From Chloroflexota bacterium (GTDB taxonomy: Bacteria > Chloroflexota > Limnocylindria > Limnocylindrales > CSP1-4): a stretch of DNA of 17,091 nt. The translations under genes and the position numbers were made by a program. The notes beneath the pieces were generated by a model that saw only the letters and a program-made list of their open reading frames with translations, ran no database searches and was not told the DNA's origin. The stretch's first letter is position 1; each line of letters opens with the position of its first letter. Location: assembly GCA_003158495.1 (NCBI GenBank), contig PMJT01000168.1, positions 389 through 17,479 of the forward strand, given 5' to 3'. Of the stretch, positions 1-7,336 are shown piece by piece.

Positions 1-153
1 CTCGCTCCACATCACGCTGAACATGGCCAGCTCGGTGTGGTTTGGATCGCGGCCGAGCTTCTGGCGGATGACGTCGAGTTCCCGGTCGGTCACACCGAGC
101 GAGCGGTGCAAGGGCTCCTGCGCCTGCGCCGGTCTTGCAGTCATGTCCGTCAT
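1..153 (-). CDS. purL: Phosphoribosylformylglycinamidine synthase large subunit PurL (N-terminal 51 residues only)
   Basis: PurL is the synthetase subunit that converts FGAR to FGAM, using ammonia delivered by PurQ, in de novo purine synthesis. Only the N-terminus is visible; the gene runs off the left edge. The readable protein starts MTDM and carries GVTDRELDVIRQKLGRDPN followed by TELAMFSVMWSE, the start of the conserved block that continues EHCSYK in PurL proteins. I chose the ATG at 153 because it overlaps the purQ stop codon by 4 bp (ATGA, 150-153), the junction style used across this operon. A second in-frame ATG at 144 is possible. It belongs with purQ and purS to the three-subunit FGAM synthase found in many bacteria. 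The family call is secure despite the short fragment. Confidence 0.9.
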   Translation of the reverse strand, partial: MTDMTARPAQAQEPLHRSLGVTDRELDVIRQKLGRDPNHTELAMFSVMWSE

Positions 154-905
154 CGGGAGACCCCCACGGTCTTCTTCGCCGCCGCGATCGGCCGGCCGGC
201 CGCTTCCCAGGCGGCGGCGCTCTCCACGAGCGAGCGGATGACCTGCATTCCGCCGTCGTTGCCCATGATCTCCTCGGCCATCCGCTCGGGATGAGGCATC
301 AGTCCGGCCACGTTGCCGGCCGAGTTGCAGACGCCGGCGATCGCGCGGAGCGAGCCATTCGGGTTTGCCGGATCGTCCGGGTCCGAGGCGACTTTGGCGT
401 CCTCGTGGACGTATCGGAAGAGGACCTGGCCGTCGCGTTCGAGCTGGTCGAGCGTGGCGTCGTCGGCGTAGTAGCAGCCCTCACCGTGGGCAACGGGAAC
501 CCGTAGGGGCTCGCCGGTCGCGGCGTGGGTGAAGGGCGAGTCGAGCCGTTCGGGCTTGATGTAGACGAGCCGGCCGGCGAACCGGAGCGAACGGTTGCGC
601 AGGAGGGCCCCCGGAACCAGCCCGGACTCGGCCAGGACCTGGAAGCCGTTGCAGATGCCCAGGACGTGGCCGCCGGCGGTCGCGAAGTCCTTTATGCCGC
701 CCATCACGGGCGAGAAACGGGCGATGACACCGGCCCGGATGTAGTCGCCGTACGCAAAGCCGCCCGGCAGGATCACGGCCGAGACGCCGCCCAGATCCGG
801 CGACTCGTGCCAGAGGGTGACCGCCTCGACGCCCGCGACACGCAAAGCATTGAGCGAATCGACGTCCGAGTTGGACCCCGGGAAAGTGACGACGCCGATC
901 TTCAC
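150..905 (-). CDS. purQ: Phosphoribosylformylglycinamidine synthase, glutaminase subunit PurQ
   Basis: PurQ is the class I glutamine amidotransferase subunit of FGAM synthase; it hydrolyses glutamine and passes ammonia to PurL in the cytoplasm. The 251-residue protein starts with MKIGVVTFPGSNSD, typical of PurQ. The nucleophile motif GICNGFQVL places Cys at about residue 85. The His-Glu pair lies in GLMPHPERM (His 205, Glu 207), completing the catalytic triad. Length is slightly above the common 225-240, with an Ala-rich C-terminal tail (AAAWEAAGRPIAAAKK). The start is GTG at 905, overlapping the purS stop by 4 bp (GTGA, 902-905), which implies translational coupling. It lies between purS and purL, as expected for the PurSQL complex. 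Confidence 0.95.
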   Translation of the reverse strand: MKIGVVTFPGSNSDVDSLNALRVAGVEAVTLWHESPDLGGVSAVILPGGFAYGDYIRAGVIARFSPVMGGIKDFATAGGHVLGICNGFQVLAESGLVPGALLRNRSLRFAGRLVYIKPERLDSPFTHAATGEPLRVPVAHGEGCYYADDATLDQLERDGQVLFRYVHEDAKVASDPDDPANPNGSLRAIAGVCNSAGNVAGLMPHPERMAEEIMGNDGGMQVIRSLVESAAAWEAAGRPIAAAKKTVGVSR

Positions 906-1192
906 CGCGGCGCCGCTCCGGCCGAGACTGCCGACGACGTCGCCTCGAGCAGATCGATGGCGTAGACCTCGATCAGGGGATTGCTCAGCAACTCTTTGGC
1001 GAGGCCGTCGACCACGGCACGGGCCTCCGGCTCGCCGTTGGCGACGACGGTCAGCTCCACGCGGCGTCCGACCCGCACCCTCGAAACCGTGCTCACGTTG
1101 AGGTGCGGCAGGCTCAGCTCCACGGCTCGACCCTGGGGATCGAGGATGCCCGGCTTGGGGACAACGTTGACGGCATACCGGAACTCGCTCAT
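902..1192 (-). CDS. purS: Phosphoribosylformylglycinamidine synthase subunit PurS
   Basis: PurS is the small dimeric subunit that bridges PurQ and PurL in three-component FGAM synthase. The 96-residue product starts MSEFRYAVNVVPKPGILDPQG, the signature N-terminus of PurS, and contains a VSRVRVGRRVEL strand and the NPLIEVYAIDLLE segment near the end. Length is a little above the usual 80-85, from an Ala/Ser-rich tail. The open frame continues upstream to 1327, but the ATG at 1192 fits the family N-terminus exactly and overlaps the purC stop by 4 bp (ATGA, 1189-1192). Its stop overlaps the purQ GTG by 4 bp. Confidence 0.94.
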   Translation of the reverse strand: MSEFRYAVNVVPKPGILDPQGRAVELSLPHLNVSTVSRVRVGRRVELTVVANGEPEARAVVDGLAKELLSNPLIEVYAIDLLEATSSAVSAGAAPR

Positions 1193-2148
1193 GGGGCGAT
1201 TAGATCCTCCTGCAGGTAGCGCTCGAAGCTGGCTCCCGTGATCCGCTCGAACGCGGCGACGTACCGCTGGCGAGTGCCGGCGACGATGTCGGCCGGAAGC
1301 TCCGGCCCGGGATAGGTCTTGCCCCACGGCTGAGTTTCGAGCCAGTCGCGGACGAATTGCTTGTCGAAGCTGGCCTGGGCGCGTCCCGGCTCGTAGTCGG
1401 CGGCGTCCCAGAACCGGCTCGAGTCGGACGTCAGGACCTCGTCAATCAGTATCAGCTCGCCTGTGTCCAGCGCCGTACCAAGCTCGAACTTCGTGTCGGC
1501 CAGCAGGATGCCGGCCTTCTCGGCGATCTCGGCGCCGCGGGCGTAGAGCCGCAGGGCGACGTCACGAACCTGCTCCGCGACCGGCCCACTCACCAGCTCC
1601 ACCATGGCATCGAAGCCGATGTTCTGGTCGTGCCCGACCTCCTCCTTTGTCGACGGCGTGAAGATCGGCGCGGGCAGGCGTTCGGACTCGCGCATTCCCG
1701 CCGGAAGATCGATCCCGCAGATCTGGCCGGTGCGCTTGTAGTCCTTCCAGCCCGAACCGGCGACATAACCGCGGACGATGACCTCGACCGGGAGCACTTT
1801 CGCCCGGCGGCAGAGCATCATCCGGCCCCTGAGTTCGGCGGCCCCTGGGGCGTCCGTGTATCCCGCCGGTAGCGCGGCGGGATCGGTGCCAAGCAGGTGG
1901 TTCGGGATGATGTCGGCCGTGTGGTCGAACCAGAAGCGAGACAATCCCGTCAGGACGCGGCCCTTGTTCGGTATCGGCGTCGGCAGGACAACGTCGAACG
2001 CCGAGAGCCGGTCGCTGGCGACGAGCAGTAGCCGGTCGCCGATTTCGAACAGGTCGCGGACCTTGCCGGATCGAACGAAACCGCCAGCATGGACTGTCGA
2101 ATCGGCGGCTCGTGGGTCGCCTGGGTTCGAGGTATCAGCGAGCGACAT
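1189..2148 (-). CDS. purC: Phosphoribosylaminoimidazole-succinocarboxamide synthase PurC (SAICAR synthetase)
   Basis: PurC ligates aspartate to CAIR using ATP to form SAICAR. The 319-residue protein shows RSGKVRDLFEIGDR (ATP-binding N-terminal region), ASDRLSAFDVVLPTPIPNKG, EVIVRGYVAGSGWKDYKRTG, ADTKFELG and LIDEVLTSDSSRFW, all diagnostic of SAICAR synthetase. The size matches the longer, yeast-like form (about 300) rather than the roughly 240-residue form of many bacteria. The open frame extends upstream through purB, but the ATG at 2148 has a consensus Shine-Dalgarno AAAGGAGG six bases upstream and starts just before the family N-terminus. It overlaps the end of purB by 14 bp and purS by 4 bp. 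Confidence 0.95.
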   Translation of the reverse strand: MSLADTSNPGDPRAADSTVHAGGFVRSGKVRDLFEIGDRLLLVASDRLSAFDVVLPTPIPNKGRVLTGLSRFWFDHTADIIPNHLLGTDPAALPAGYTDAPGAAELRGRMMLCRRAKVLPVEVIVRGYVAGSGWKDYKRTGQICGIDLPAGMRESERLPAPIFTPSTKEEVGHDQNIGFDAMVELVSGPVAEQVRDVALRLYARGAEIAEKAGILLADTKFELGTALDTGELILIDEVLTSDSSRFWDAADYEPGRAQASFDKQFVRDWLETQPWGKTYPGPELPADIVAGTRQRYVAAFERITGASFERYLQEDLIAP

Positions 2149-3469
2149 TGGCGGCCTCCTTTCGGTCCGGTACCAGCATGTCGAGACGGGCGATGGCGGT
2201 AGGGACGTTGCGCAGGAAGTGACTTTCGTCGAAGCACGCGGCGAGGGCTTCGTCGGAGAGGTGAGCGGCGACGTCGGGATCGGCGGCGAGCAATTCGCGC
2301 AGCTGACGCCGCTCGTCGGCCGCTCGCAGCGAGCTGCGCTGCACCACGGCGTAGGCGTCCTCGCGCGAAAGCCCGGCCTGCTCGACCAGGGCGAGGAGCA
2401 CGCGGCTGCTGCAGTGGAGACCGAGCCCGCGCTCGATGTTCTCACGCATCCGCTCCGGCCGGACGACCAAACGCTCGACGAGGCCGCGGGTCTTGACCAG
2501 CATGTAGTCAAGCAGGATCGTGGCATCGGGAAGGAGCACGCGCTCGGCCGACGAGTGGCTGATGTCGCGCTCGTGCCAGAGCGGCTGGTTCTCCATCGCC
2601 GCGGCCGCGTACCCGCGGAGCAGTCGCGCCATGCCGGCGATACGCTCGGAAAGGATCGGGTTGCGCTTGTGGGGCATAGCCGAGCTACCCTTCTGGCCTG
2701 CCCGGAACGGCTCCATCAGCTCGCCGATCTCGGTGTGCTGGAGGTTGCGGACCTCGGTGGCGATCCTCTCCAGCGAGCCGCCGGTGATGGCGATGGCGGC
2801 GATCAACGCGGCGTGGCGGTCGCGCTGGACGATTTGCGTGGAGATGGGGTCGCGGCGTAGACCCAGATCGGCCAGCACCTCTTCTTCCAGGTCCGGCTCG
2901 AGATGGCTGTAAGTGCCGACGGGCCCAGAGATCTTGCCGGTCGCGGCCTCGTCTACTGCGGCCACAAGTCGGGTCCGGTCGCGGTCGATTTCGAAGGCCC
3001 AGCCGGCGACCTTCATGCCCATCGTAGTCGGCTCGGCGTGGACCGAATGCGTGCGGCCCATCATCACCGTGTTGGCTTCGGCCCTGGCTCGCCCGACGAG
3101 CGTTCCGACGAGTGCGTCGCAATCAGCGATCAGCCGGCGACCCGCGGCCTGGAGCTGCAGCCCAAGCGCGGTATCGACGACGTCGCTGCTGGTCAGGCCT
3201 AGGTGCAGGTAGCGGCCTTCCTCCCCCACCGTTTCCGCGACCTGACTGACGAAGGCGATGACGTCGTGATCCGTGGTCTTCTCGATCTCGGCGATACGAT
3301 CAACGTCGACGCGGGCGCGGGCTTCGATGACGCGGACGGCTTCCACGGGCACCATGCCGCGGGAGACCTCGGCTCGGGCAACCGCGATTTCGACGCGGAG
3401 CATGCCTTCGAAGTGGGCCTGATCCGTCCAGATGGCGCCCATCTCCGGAAGGGTGTAGCGAGGAATCAC
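2135..3469 (-). CDS. purB: Adenylosuccinate lyase PurB
   Basis: PurB cleaves SAICAR to AICAR plus fumarate and adenylosuccinate to AMP plus fumarate, so it acts both in the IMP pathway and in the AMP branch. The 444-residue product contains IPRYTLPEMGAIW at its start, TSSDVVDTALGLQL, the GRTHSVHAEP segment with the catalytic His (about 141), and the fumarase/aspartase-superfamily signature GSSAMPHKRNP at 261-271. An upstream in-frame start would add about seven residues, but the GTG at 3469 immediately precedes the family N-terminus and overlaps the purD stop by 4 bp (GTGA, 3466-3469), matching the other junctions. It overlaps purC by 14 bp. Confidence 0.95.
   Translation of the reverse strand: MIPRYTLPEMGAIWTDQAHFEGMLRVEIAVARAEVSRGMVPVEAVRVIEARARVDVDRIAEIEKTTDHDVIAFVSQVAETVGEEGRYLHLGLTSSDVVDTALGLQLQAAGRRLIADCDALVGTLVGRARAEANTVMMGRTHSVHAEPTTMGMKVAGWAFEIDRDRTRLVAAVDEAATGKISGPVGTYSHLEPDLEEEVLADLGLRRDPISTQIVQRDRHAALIAAIAITGGSLERIATEVRNLQHTEIGELMEPFRAGQKGSSAMPHKRNPILSERIAGMARLLRGYAAAAMENQPLWHERDISHSSAERVLLPDATILLDYMLVKTRGLVERLVVRPERMRENIERGLGLHCSSRVLLALVEQAGLSREDAYAVVQRSSLRAADERRQLRELLAADPDVAAHLSDEALAACFDESHFLRNVPTAIARLDMLVPDRKEAANVAR
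2155..2162 (-). promoter_or_regulatory. Ribosome-binding site of purC
   Basis: The minus strand reads AAAGGAGG here, a near-perfect Shine-Dalgarno sequence ending six bases before the ATG at 2148. It lies inside the 3' end of purB. It settles the purC start against the much longer upstream open frame. It is the strongest ribosome-binding site among the pur genes; the other internal pur junctions are 4-bp overlaps, so purC may reinitiate independently. Confidence 0.85.
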
Positions 3470-4905
3470 GAGGCCGCTCCCTTCGTCCACGCCGACTCGG
3501 AGATCGGCTCAGGGGACGCCCCGGCACTGCCTGCGCCCGGCGGCAGCTTCGCGGCGATGTCGCGGCGCCGCTGCATGCCGGACCAGGAGATCCTGTCGGC
3601 GGCGGCCTCCGCCGCGTCGCGGGCGGCCCGGACAGTGGTCCCCAGACCGACCACCGCCAGAACGCGGCCGCCGTTGGTGCGGTACGTGAAGTCTTGGCCC
3701 CGGGTCGTGCCGGCGTGGAAGATCGTGGCCCCGGCCCGGGCCGCATCCTCGAGCCCCGAGATCGCATCTCCCTTGCGCGGCGTGTCCGGGTAGTTGGCCG
3801 CGGCCAGGACCACCGCCACCGCCGCGTCGCCGGTCGTCGGCAGCATCCGACCATGAACACCCAGCTCGCCCGCTGCTGCCGCCAGGTCGCCCTGGGCGGC
3901 GCCGTAGAGTAGTGGCCCGAGCGGAACCGCGAGGCGCGGAAGGAGAACCTGCGCCTCCGGGTCGCCGAACCGGGCGTTGCATTCGATGAGGACGGGCCCT
4001 TCCGGCGTGAGCATCAGGCCGGCGTAGAGGGCGCCGCGGAACGGCGCGCCGCGCCGGGCCAGCTCGGCCAGGATGGGTAGGTGGATCACGTCCACGAGCG
4101 TGGCGCAAAGACTCTCGGGCAAATCCGGGACCGGGCTGTAGGCGCCCATTCCGCCGGTGTTCGGACCGCGATCCTCGTCCAGCAACCGCTTGTGGTCGCG
4201 GGCGGGCGGCAATGCCAGCGCGCCGTGGTCGTCGCACAGGGCAATGAGACTCGCCTCTGCGCCGATCAGCCGCTCTTCAATGACTACCACGGGCTGAGCG
4301 GGCTCCCCTTCGGGAAGGCTCGAGAAGAGTGACAGCAAAGCGCCATGGGCGGCCATCAGGTCATCGCAGACGGTCACGCCCTTGCCGGCCATAAGGCCGT
4401 CGGCCTTGATGACCACGCCGCGCGACCCCGGCGCCTCGGCCAGTTCACGCGCGAAATCGAGTGCCGGCTCCAGGACTACGAAATCGCGGCCACGGGCCAT
4501 TCGCACCCCGGCCGCCGCCGCGACCTCGCGGCAGAACGCCTTACTCCACTCGATGCGGGCGGCGGCGCGAGTGGGTCCGAACGTGGGCACTCCCGCGTCA
4601 GTCAGGTAGTCGACGACGCCGGCAGCAAGCGGCGCCTCCGGGCCGACCACGACCAGGTCCACGTTCTCGCGGGTGGCGAGGTCAAGTACCGCCGCCGGAT
4701 CCAGCGCCGACACGCCCGGGAAGCAGCGGGCCTTGGGCTCCTCCCCAATGGCATCGCTGCCGGGCGCCACGAGGACCTGCTGGACGGCGGTCTCGCGGCT
4801 CAGGCTCCAGACGATGGCATGCTCGCGGCCGCCTCCGCCCAGCACCAGGACGCAGGCCGGACCGGTTGCCGCGTCGGCATCGTGCGGAGCGACGCCGGTC
4901 GTCAT
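3466..4905 (-). CDS. purD: Phosphoribosylamine-glycine ligase PurD (GAR synthetase)
   Basis: PurD is the ATP-grasp enzyme that joins glycine to phosphoribosylamine to give GAR, the second step of purine synthesis. The 479-residue protein has the N-terminal VLVLGGGGREHAI motif (about residues 18-31), VVVGPEAPLAAGVVDYL, the ATP-grasp KADGLMAGKGVTVC, GPNTGGMGAYSPVPDLP and IECNARFGDPEAQVLLPRL. It is longer than the usual 420-430 because of a leader of about 17 residues and a Pro/Gly/Ser-rich C-terminal tail of about 30. The ATG at 4905 overlaps the purA stop by 4 bp (ATGA). It is the second gene of the operon. Confidence 0.95.
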   Translation of the reverse strand: MTTGVAPHDADAATGPACVLVLGGGGREHAIVWSLSRETAVQQVLVAPGSDAIGEEPKARCFPGVSALDPAAVLDLATRENVDLVVVGPEAPLAAGVVDYLTDAGVPTFGPTRAAARIEWSKAFCREVAAAAGVRMARGRDFVVLEPALDFARELAEAPGSRGVVIKADGLMAGKGVTVCDDLMAAHGALLSLFSSLPEGEPAQPVVVIEERLIGAEASLIALCDDHGALALPPARDHKRLLDEDRGPNTGGMGAYSPVPDLPESLCATLVDVIHLPILAELARRGAPFRGALYAGLMLTPEGPVLIECNARFGDPEAQVLLPRLAVPLGPLLYGAAQGDLAAAAGELGVHGRMLPTTGDAAVAVVLAAANYPDTPRKGDAISGLEDAARAGATIFHAGTTRGQDFTYRTNGGRVLAVVGLGTTVRAARDAAEAAADRISWSGMQRRRDIAAKLPPGAGSAGASPEPISESAWTKGAAS

Positions 4906-6248
4906 CGCGCGGCCGGCCCCAGCGACTGCGGTGCAGCCACTCCCACCGTCGGCGGCCTAGGCCGAACCGGGCGGGGCATTCGCTCGATCGTCTGGTATCG
5001 CTCCGGCCCTACCGACACGAAGCAGATCGGGGCTCCGGAAAGCCGCTCCACCGCATCGACGTAGCGGCGGGCGTTCTGGGGCAGGTCCGCCATCGAGCGG
5101 CAGTCGTGGATCGGTTCCATCCAGCCGGGGAACCGTTCGTAGATCGGCTTTGCGCGGGCCAGCACATCGGCGTCCGAGGGCCACCATTCGACCCGCTCGC
5201 CATCGACTTCGTATGCCATGCAGATCAGGATCTCGTCCAGACCCGAGAGGATGTCGATCTTGTTGAGCATTATCGAGCTGACGCTGTTGACAGCGACGGC
5301 ATACCGAAGCGGCACCGCATCGAACCAGCCCACCCGGCGGCGGCGACCCGTGGTGGTCCCGTACTCGCGGCCGCGATCGATGATCCCTTCCCCGATCTCG
5401 CCCTCGAGCTCGGTTGGGAACGGCCCCGCGCCGACGCGAGTGGCGTAGGCCTTCATCACTCCGATCACTTCGTCTACCTGGAGCGGCCCGATGCCGCCGC
5501 CGGTGCACGCGCCGCCCGCGATAGGGTTCGATGAGGTCACGAACGGATAGCTGCCGTGGTCCAGGTCCAGCAGCGCGCCCTGGGCGCCTTCGAACAGGAG
5601 GTGGTCGCCGCGGGCGAGCATCTGCTGAACGAGCTGCGTCGTGTCGGCCATGTGCGGCCTGAGGCGCCGGCCCCATTCGGTCGCCAGCGTCACCAGTTCG
5701 TCGAGGTCGAAGCCATCGACGCGGTGCTGGCGCTGCAGGGTCGCATTCTTCTCGGGCAGGATCCGGGCGAGCTTGCCCCGGAGCGCGGGCCCGTCGAGCA
5801 GGTCCTCCATCCGGATGCCGATGCGCCAGGCCCGGTCCGCGTAAGCCGGCCCGATGCCGCGGCGGGTCGTGCCGACGGCGGCCTTGGCCAGGCGGGCTTC
5901 CATCGCGCCGTCGAGGGCGATGTGGTACGGCATGATCACGTGGGCGTGCTTGCTGACGCGTACCCGGTCCACCTCGATGCCGCGACTGGCGAGCATCTCC
6001 AACTCGGCGATCAGCGTGGCCGGGTTTACTACGACGCCGTTGCCGATGATCGGGGCGATATGCGGATAGAGAACGCCGGACGGGACGAGGTGGAGCTTGA
6101 ATACCTCCTCGCCGAGCATGATCGTGTGGCCCGCGTTGTCTCCGCCCTGGTAGCGGACAACGGCGGTCACGTGCTCCGCCAGGGAGTCGGTGGTCTTGCC
6201 TTTGCCCTCATCACCCCACTGCAGGCCGACGATCACGGTGGCGGGCAT
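4902..6248 (-). CDS. purA: Adenylosuccinate synthetase PurA
   Basis: PurA uses GTP to join IMP and aspartate, giving adenylosuccinate for AMP synthesis. The 448-residue protein begins MPATVIVGLQWGDEGKGKTT, with the GTP-binding loop GDEGKGK and catalytic Asp 13, and has GGDNAGHT with catalytic His 41. Further family blocks are VGTTRRGIGPAYADRAWRIG, LFEGAQGALLDLDHGSYPFV, ATRVGAGPFPTEL, TTTGRRRRVGW and NKIDILSG. The segment after GDEGKGK is TTDSL instead of the common IVDLL. A Pro-rich tail of about 25 residues follows the usual end (QTIERM). The ATG at 6248 has GGAGG five bases upstream (6254-6258). It is the first gene of the pur operon and follows a long structured leader. Confidence 0.95.
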   Translation of the reverse strand: MPATVIVGLQWGDEGKGKTTDSLAEHVTAVVRYQGGDNAGHTIMLGEEVFKLHLVPSGVLYPHIAPIIGNGVVVNPATLIAELEMLASRGIEVDRVRVSKHAHVIMPYHIALDGAMEARLAKAAVGTTRRGIGPAYADRAWRIGIRMEDLLDGPALRGKLARILPEKNATLQRQHRVDGFDLDELVTLATEWGRRLRPHMADTTQLVQQMLARGDHLLFEGAQGALLDLDHGSYPFVTSSNPIAGGACTGGGIGPLQVDEVIGVMKAYATRVGAGPFPTELEGEIGEGIIDRGREYGTTTGRRRRVGWFDAVPLRYAVAVNSVSSIMLNKIDILSGLDEILICMAYEVDGERVEWWPSDADVLARAKPIYERFPGWMEPIHDCRSMADLPQNARRYVDAVERLSGAPICFVSVGPERYQTIERMPRPVRPRPPTVGVAAPQSLGPAAR

Positions 6249-6301
6249 CTAGTCCTCCCCCTCGGGCTTGTCCCGGCCGTCGTCTCTGCTCAGGCCCGGG
6301 G

Positions 6302-6336
6302 AAACGAAAAGGCCCTCGGCCGGCAGGCCGGGGACC
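6302..6336 (-). terminator. Intrinsic terminator or attenuator in the purA leader
   Basis: On the minus strand an 11-position stem (GGTCCCCGGCC pairing with GGCCGAGGGCC, one C-A mismatch and one G-T pair) closes a TGCC loop at 6322-6325 and is followed by TTTTCGTTT (6302-6310). This is the best rho-independent terminator in the window. It ends about 54 nt before the purA ATG and lies downstream of the candidate purA promoter at 6491. It would therefore end BMC-operon readthrough and could also terminate the pur transcript early. It would need conditional folding for purA to be expressed. Confidence 0.7.
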
Positions 6337-6357
6337 TGGGTAGACTGCCCCTCCGTT

Positions 6358-6371
6358 GGAGCCGCGGCTCC
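6358..6371. repeat. 14-bp perfect palindrome in the purA leader
   Basis: GGAGCCGCGGCTCC is a perfect inverted repeat lying between the candidate leader ORF and the terminator. In the leader RNA it could form a short hairpin, or sequester the GGAG on one arm. It could alternatively be a DNA-binding site for a dimeric regulator. Nothing in the sequence decides between these. Confidence 0.5.
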
Positions 6372-6397
6372 TCTTGGAGCGAAGGTGGTGGTCCGTC

Positions 6398-6430
6398 TCA
6401 CGGGGCGAACAGCACGCCTTCCTTGGGCAA
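6398..6430 (-). CDS. Possible 10-codon leader peptide in the purA leader
   Basis: A TTG at 6430 opens a 10-codon frame (MPKEGVLFAP if TTG is read as Met) ending at TGA, 6398-6400. It is preceded at five-base spacing by AAGGAGG (6436-6442), one of the strongest Shine-Dalgarno sequences in the window, which otherwise has no gene to serve. It lies between the candidate purA promoter and the terminator hairpin, the place expected of a leader peptide. The amino acid content gives no regulatory hint (no repeated residue). It could equally be chance or a structural element of an RNA switch. Confidence 0.3.
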   Translation of the reverse strand: MPKEGVLFAP

Positions 6431-6490
6431 CGTGGCCTCCTTGGCGATGTTGTCTCTGGAACCCTTGGCGCGAGGCCGCAGGCAGCCGGA

Positions 6491-6499
6491 AGTATAGCA
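6491..6499 (-). promoter_or_regulatory. Candidate extended -10 promoter for purA
   Basis: The minus strand reads TGCTATACT, a perfect extended -10 element (TGn plus TATACT, five of six to consensus). No good -35 hexamer is present at 16-18 bp, which is common with extended -10 promoters. Transcription would start near 6484, giving a purA leader of about 236 nt. The stretch immediately upstream (6500-6512, GGGCC-AAC-GGCCC) is a small dyad that could be an operator or the tail of the deoC transcript. The element lies 45 bp beyond the deoC stop. Confidence 0.45.
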
Positions 6500-6543
6500 G
6501 GGCCAACGGCCCTCCCGGAGCGCTCGCGGAGGCGCCGGGTGCG

Positions 6544-7329
6544 TCAGTACGAACCGCCCTCCGCGGCCGGGGAGGTCGCGCCGGCCAGGGCCGCCTGGAC
6601 CGCCTCGGGGCCGCGAGTACGCCACTCCGCCGCGATGGAGGCGGTGGCCGTCGCCCCGCACCGGCAGGCGCCGGCAGCGAGGACCGCCAGCAGAGCATCC
6701 AGGGTTCGGACGCCGTGCGCGGCCTTGACGCCCATGTTATCGCCGACGACACGCCTCATCAGGGCGATCTCGGCGGGCTCGGCGCCGCGCGGCGAGAAGC
6801 CCGTACCGTTCTTGACGAACGCCGCCCGGGCCTCCATGGCCACACGGCAGCCGGCCTCTACCTGCTCGGGCGTCAGGTATGCCGTCTCAAGGATCACTTT
6901 CACCGGCGTCGGCGAAACGGCGTAGATGAGACCGGCCAGTTCGTCCCGAACATAGCCCAGGTCGCCGGACCGGAACGCGCCGATGTTCATCACGACGTCC
7001 AGCTCTACCGCGCCCTGGTCGACGGCGAGGATGGCCTCGCGCTCCTTGATCGCTGACACGTTTCCGCCGTGTGGGAAACCGATGACGGTCGTGGGCCCGA
7101 CGGCCGACTTCCGGAGCCGGTTGACCACGAACACCAGGTCGGCGGGCCGGCAGCACACGGTCGCCGTCTCGTATTCCATGGCCAGGTCGCAGCCGGCCTC
7201 GACGTCGGCGCGGGTGAGATCGGGTCGCAGGAGAGAGTGATCGATGACGCCCATGAGGGTCTTTTCGTCGAGCGTCGTGAGATCCAGCGGGCCGCGATTG
7301 GCGAGCCGAACCTTTGTTGCCTGTTTCAT
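6544..7329 (-). CDS. deoC: Divergent DeoC-family aldolase, last gene of the BMC operon
   Basis: A DeoC/LacD-family class I aldolase of 261 residues. Family marks are VIDHSLLRPD near 28-37, ELDVVMNIGAFRSGD with the acidic residue Asp 111, the Schiff-base Lys 173 in FVKNGTGF, and Lys 202 in GVKAAHGVRT. It differs from the other DeoC of this operon at phosphate-site loops: AAHGV replaces ASGGI, and CGATATASI replaces IGASAGVKI. Substrate may therefore not be deoxyribose-5-phosphate. It lacks an N-terminal amphipathic helix and linker, so it probably acts outside the shell. The ATG at 7329 is seven bases after the lipoprotein stop, with AGGAG overlapping that stop codon, indicating coupled translation. 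I use the family symbol only. Confidence 0.85.
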   Translation of the reverse strand: MKQATKVRLANRGPLDLTTLDEKTLMGVIDHSLLRPDLTRADVEAGCDLAMEYETATVCCRPADLVFVVNRLRKSAVGPTTVIGFPHGGNVSAIKEREAILAVDQGAVELDVVMNIGAFRSGDLGYVRDELAGLIYAVSPTPVKVILETAYLTPEQVEAGCRVAMEARAAFVKNGTGFSPRGAEPAEIALMRRVVGDNMGVKAAHGVRTLDALLAVLAAGACRCGATATASIAAEWRTRGPEAVQAALAGATSPAAEGGSY

Positions 7330-7336
7330 GCTGCTC

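Noticed and set aside
1778..2860. Long plus-strand open frame opposite purC and purB
   Set aside because: It is antisense to two certain genes, has no recognisable family motif, and GC-rich sequence commonly leaves long open frames on the opposite strand. The same applies to 4461-5534, 8901-10325, 10013-10993, 12615-13532 and 13869-15158 on the plus strand.
6376..6410. T-box-like sequence (AAGGTGGTGGTCC) on the plus strand
   Set aside because: It lacks the conserved T-box bulge sequence, is on the strand opposite to the downstream genes, and no aminoacyl-tRNA synthetase or amino acid gene follows.
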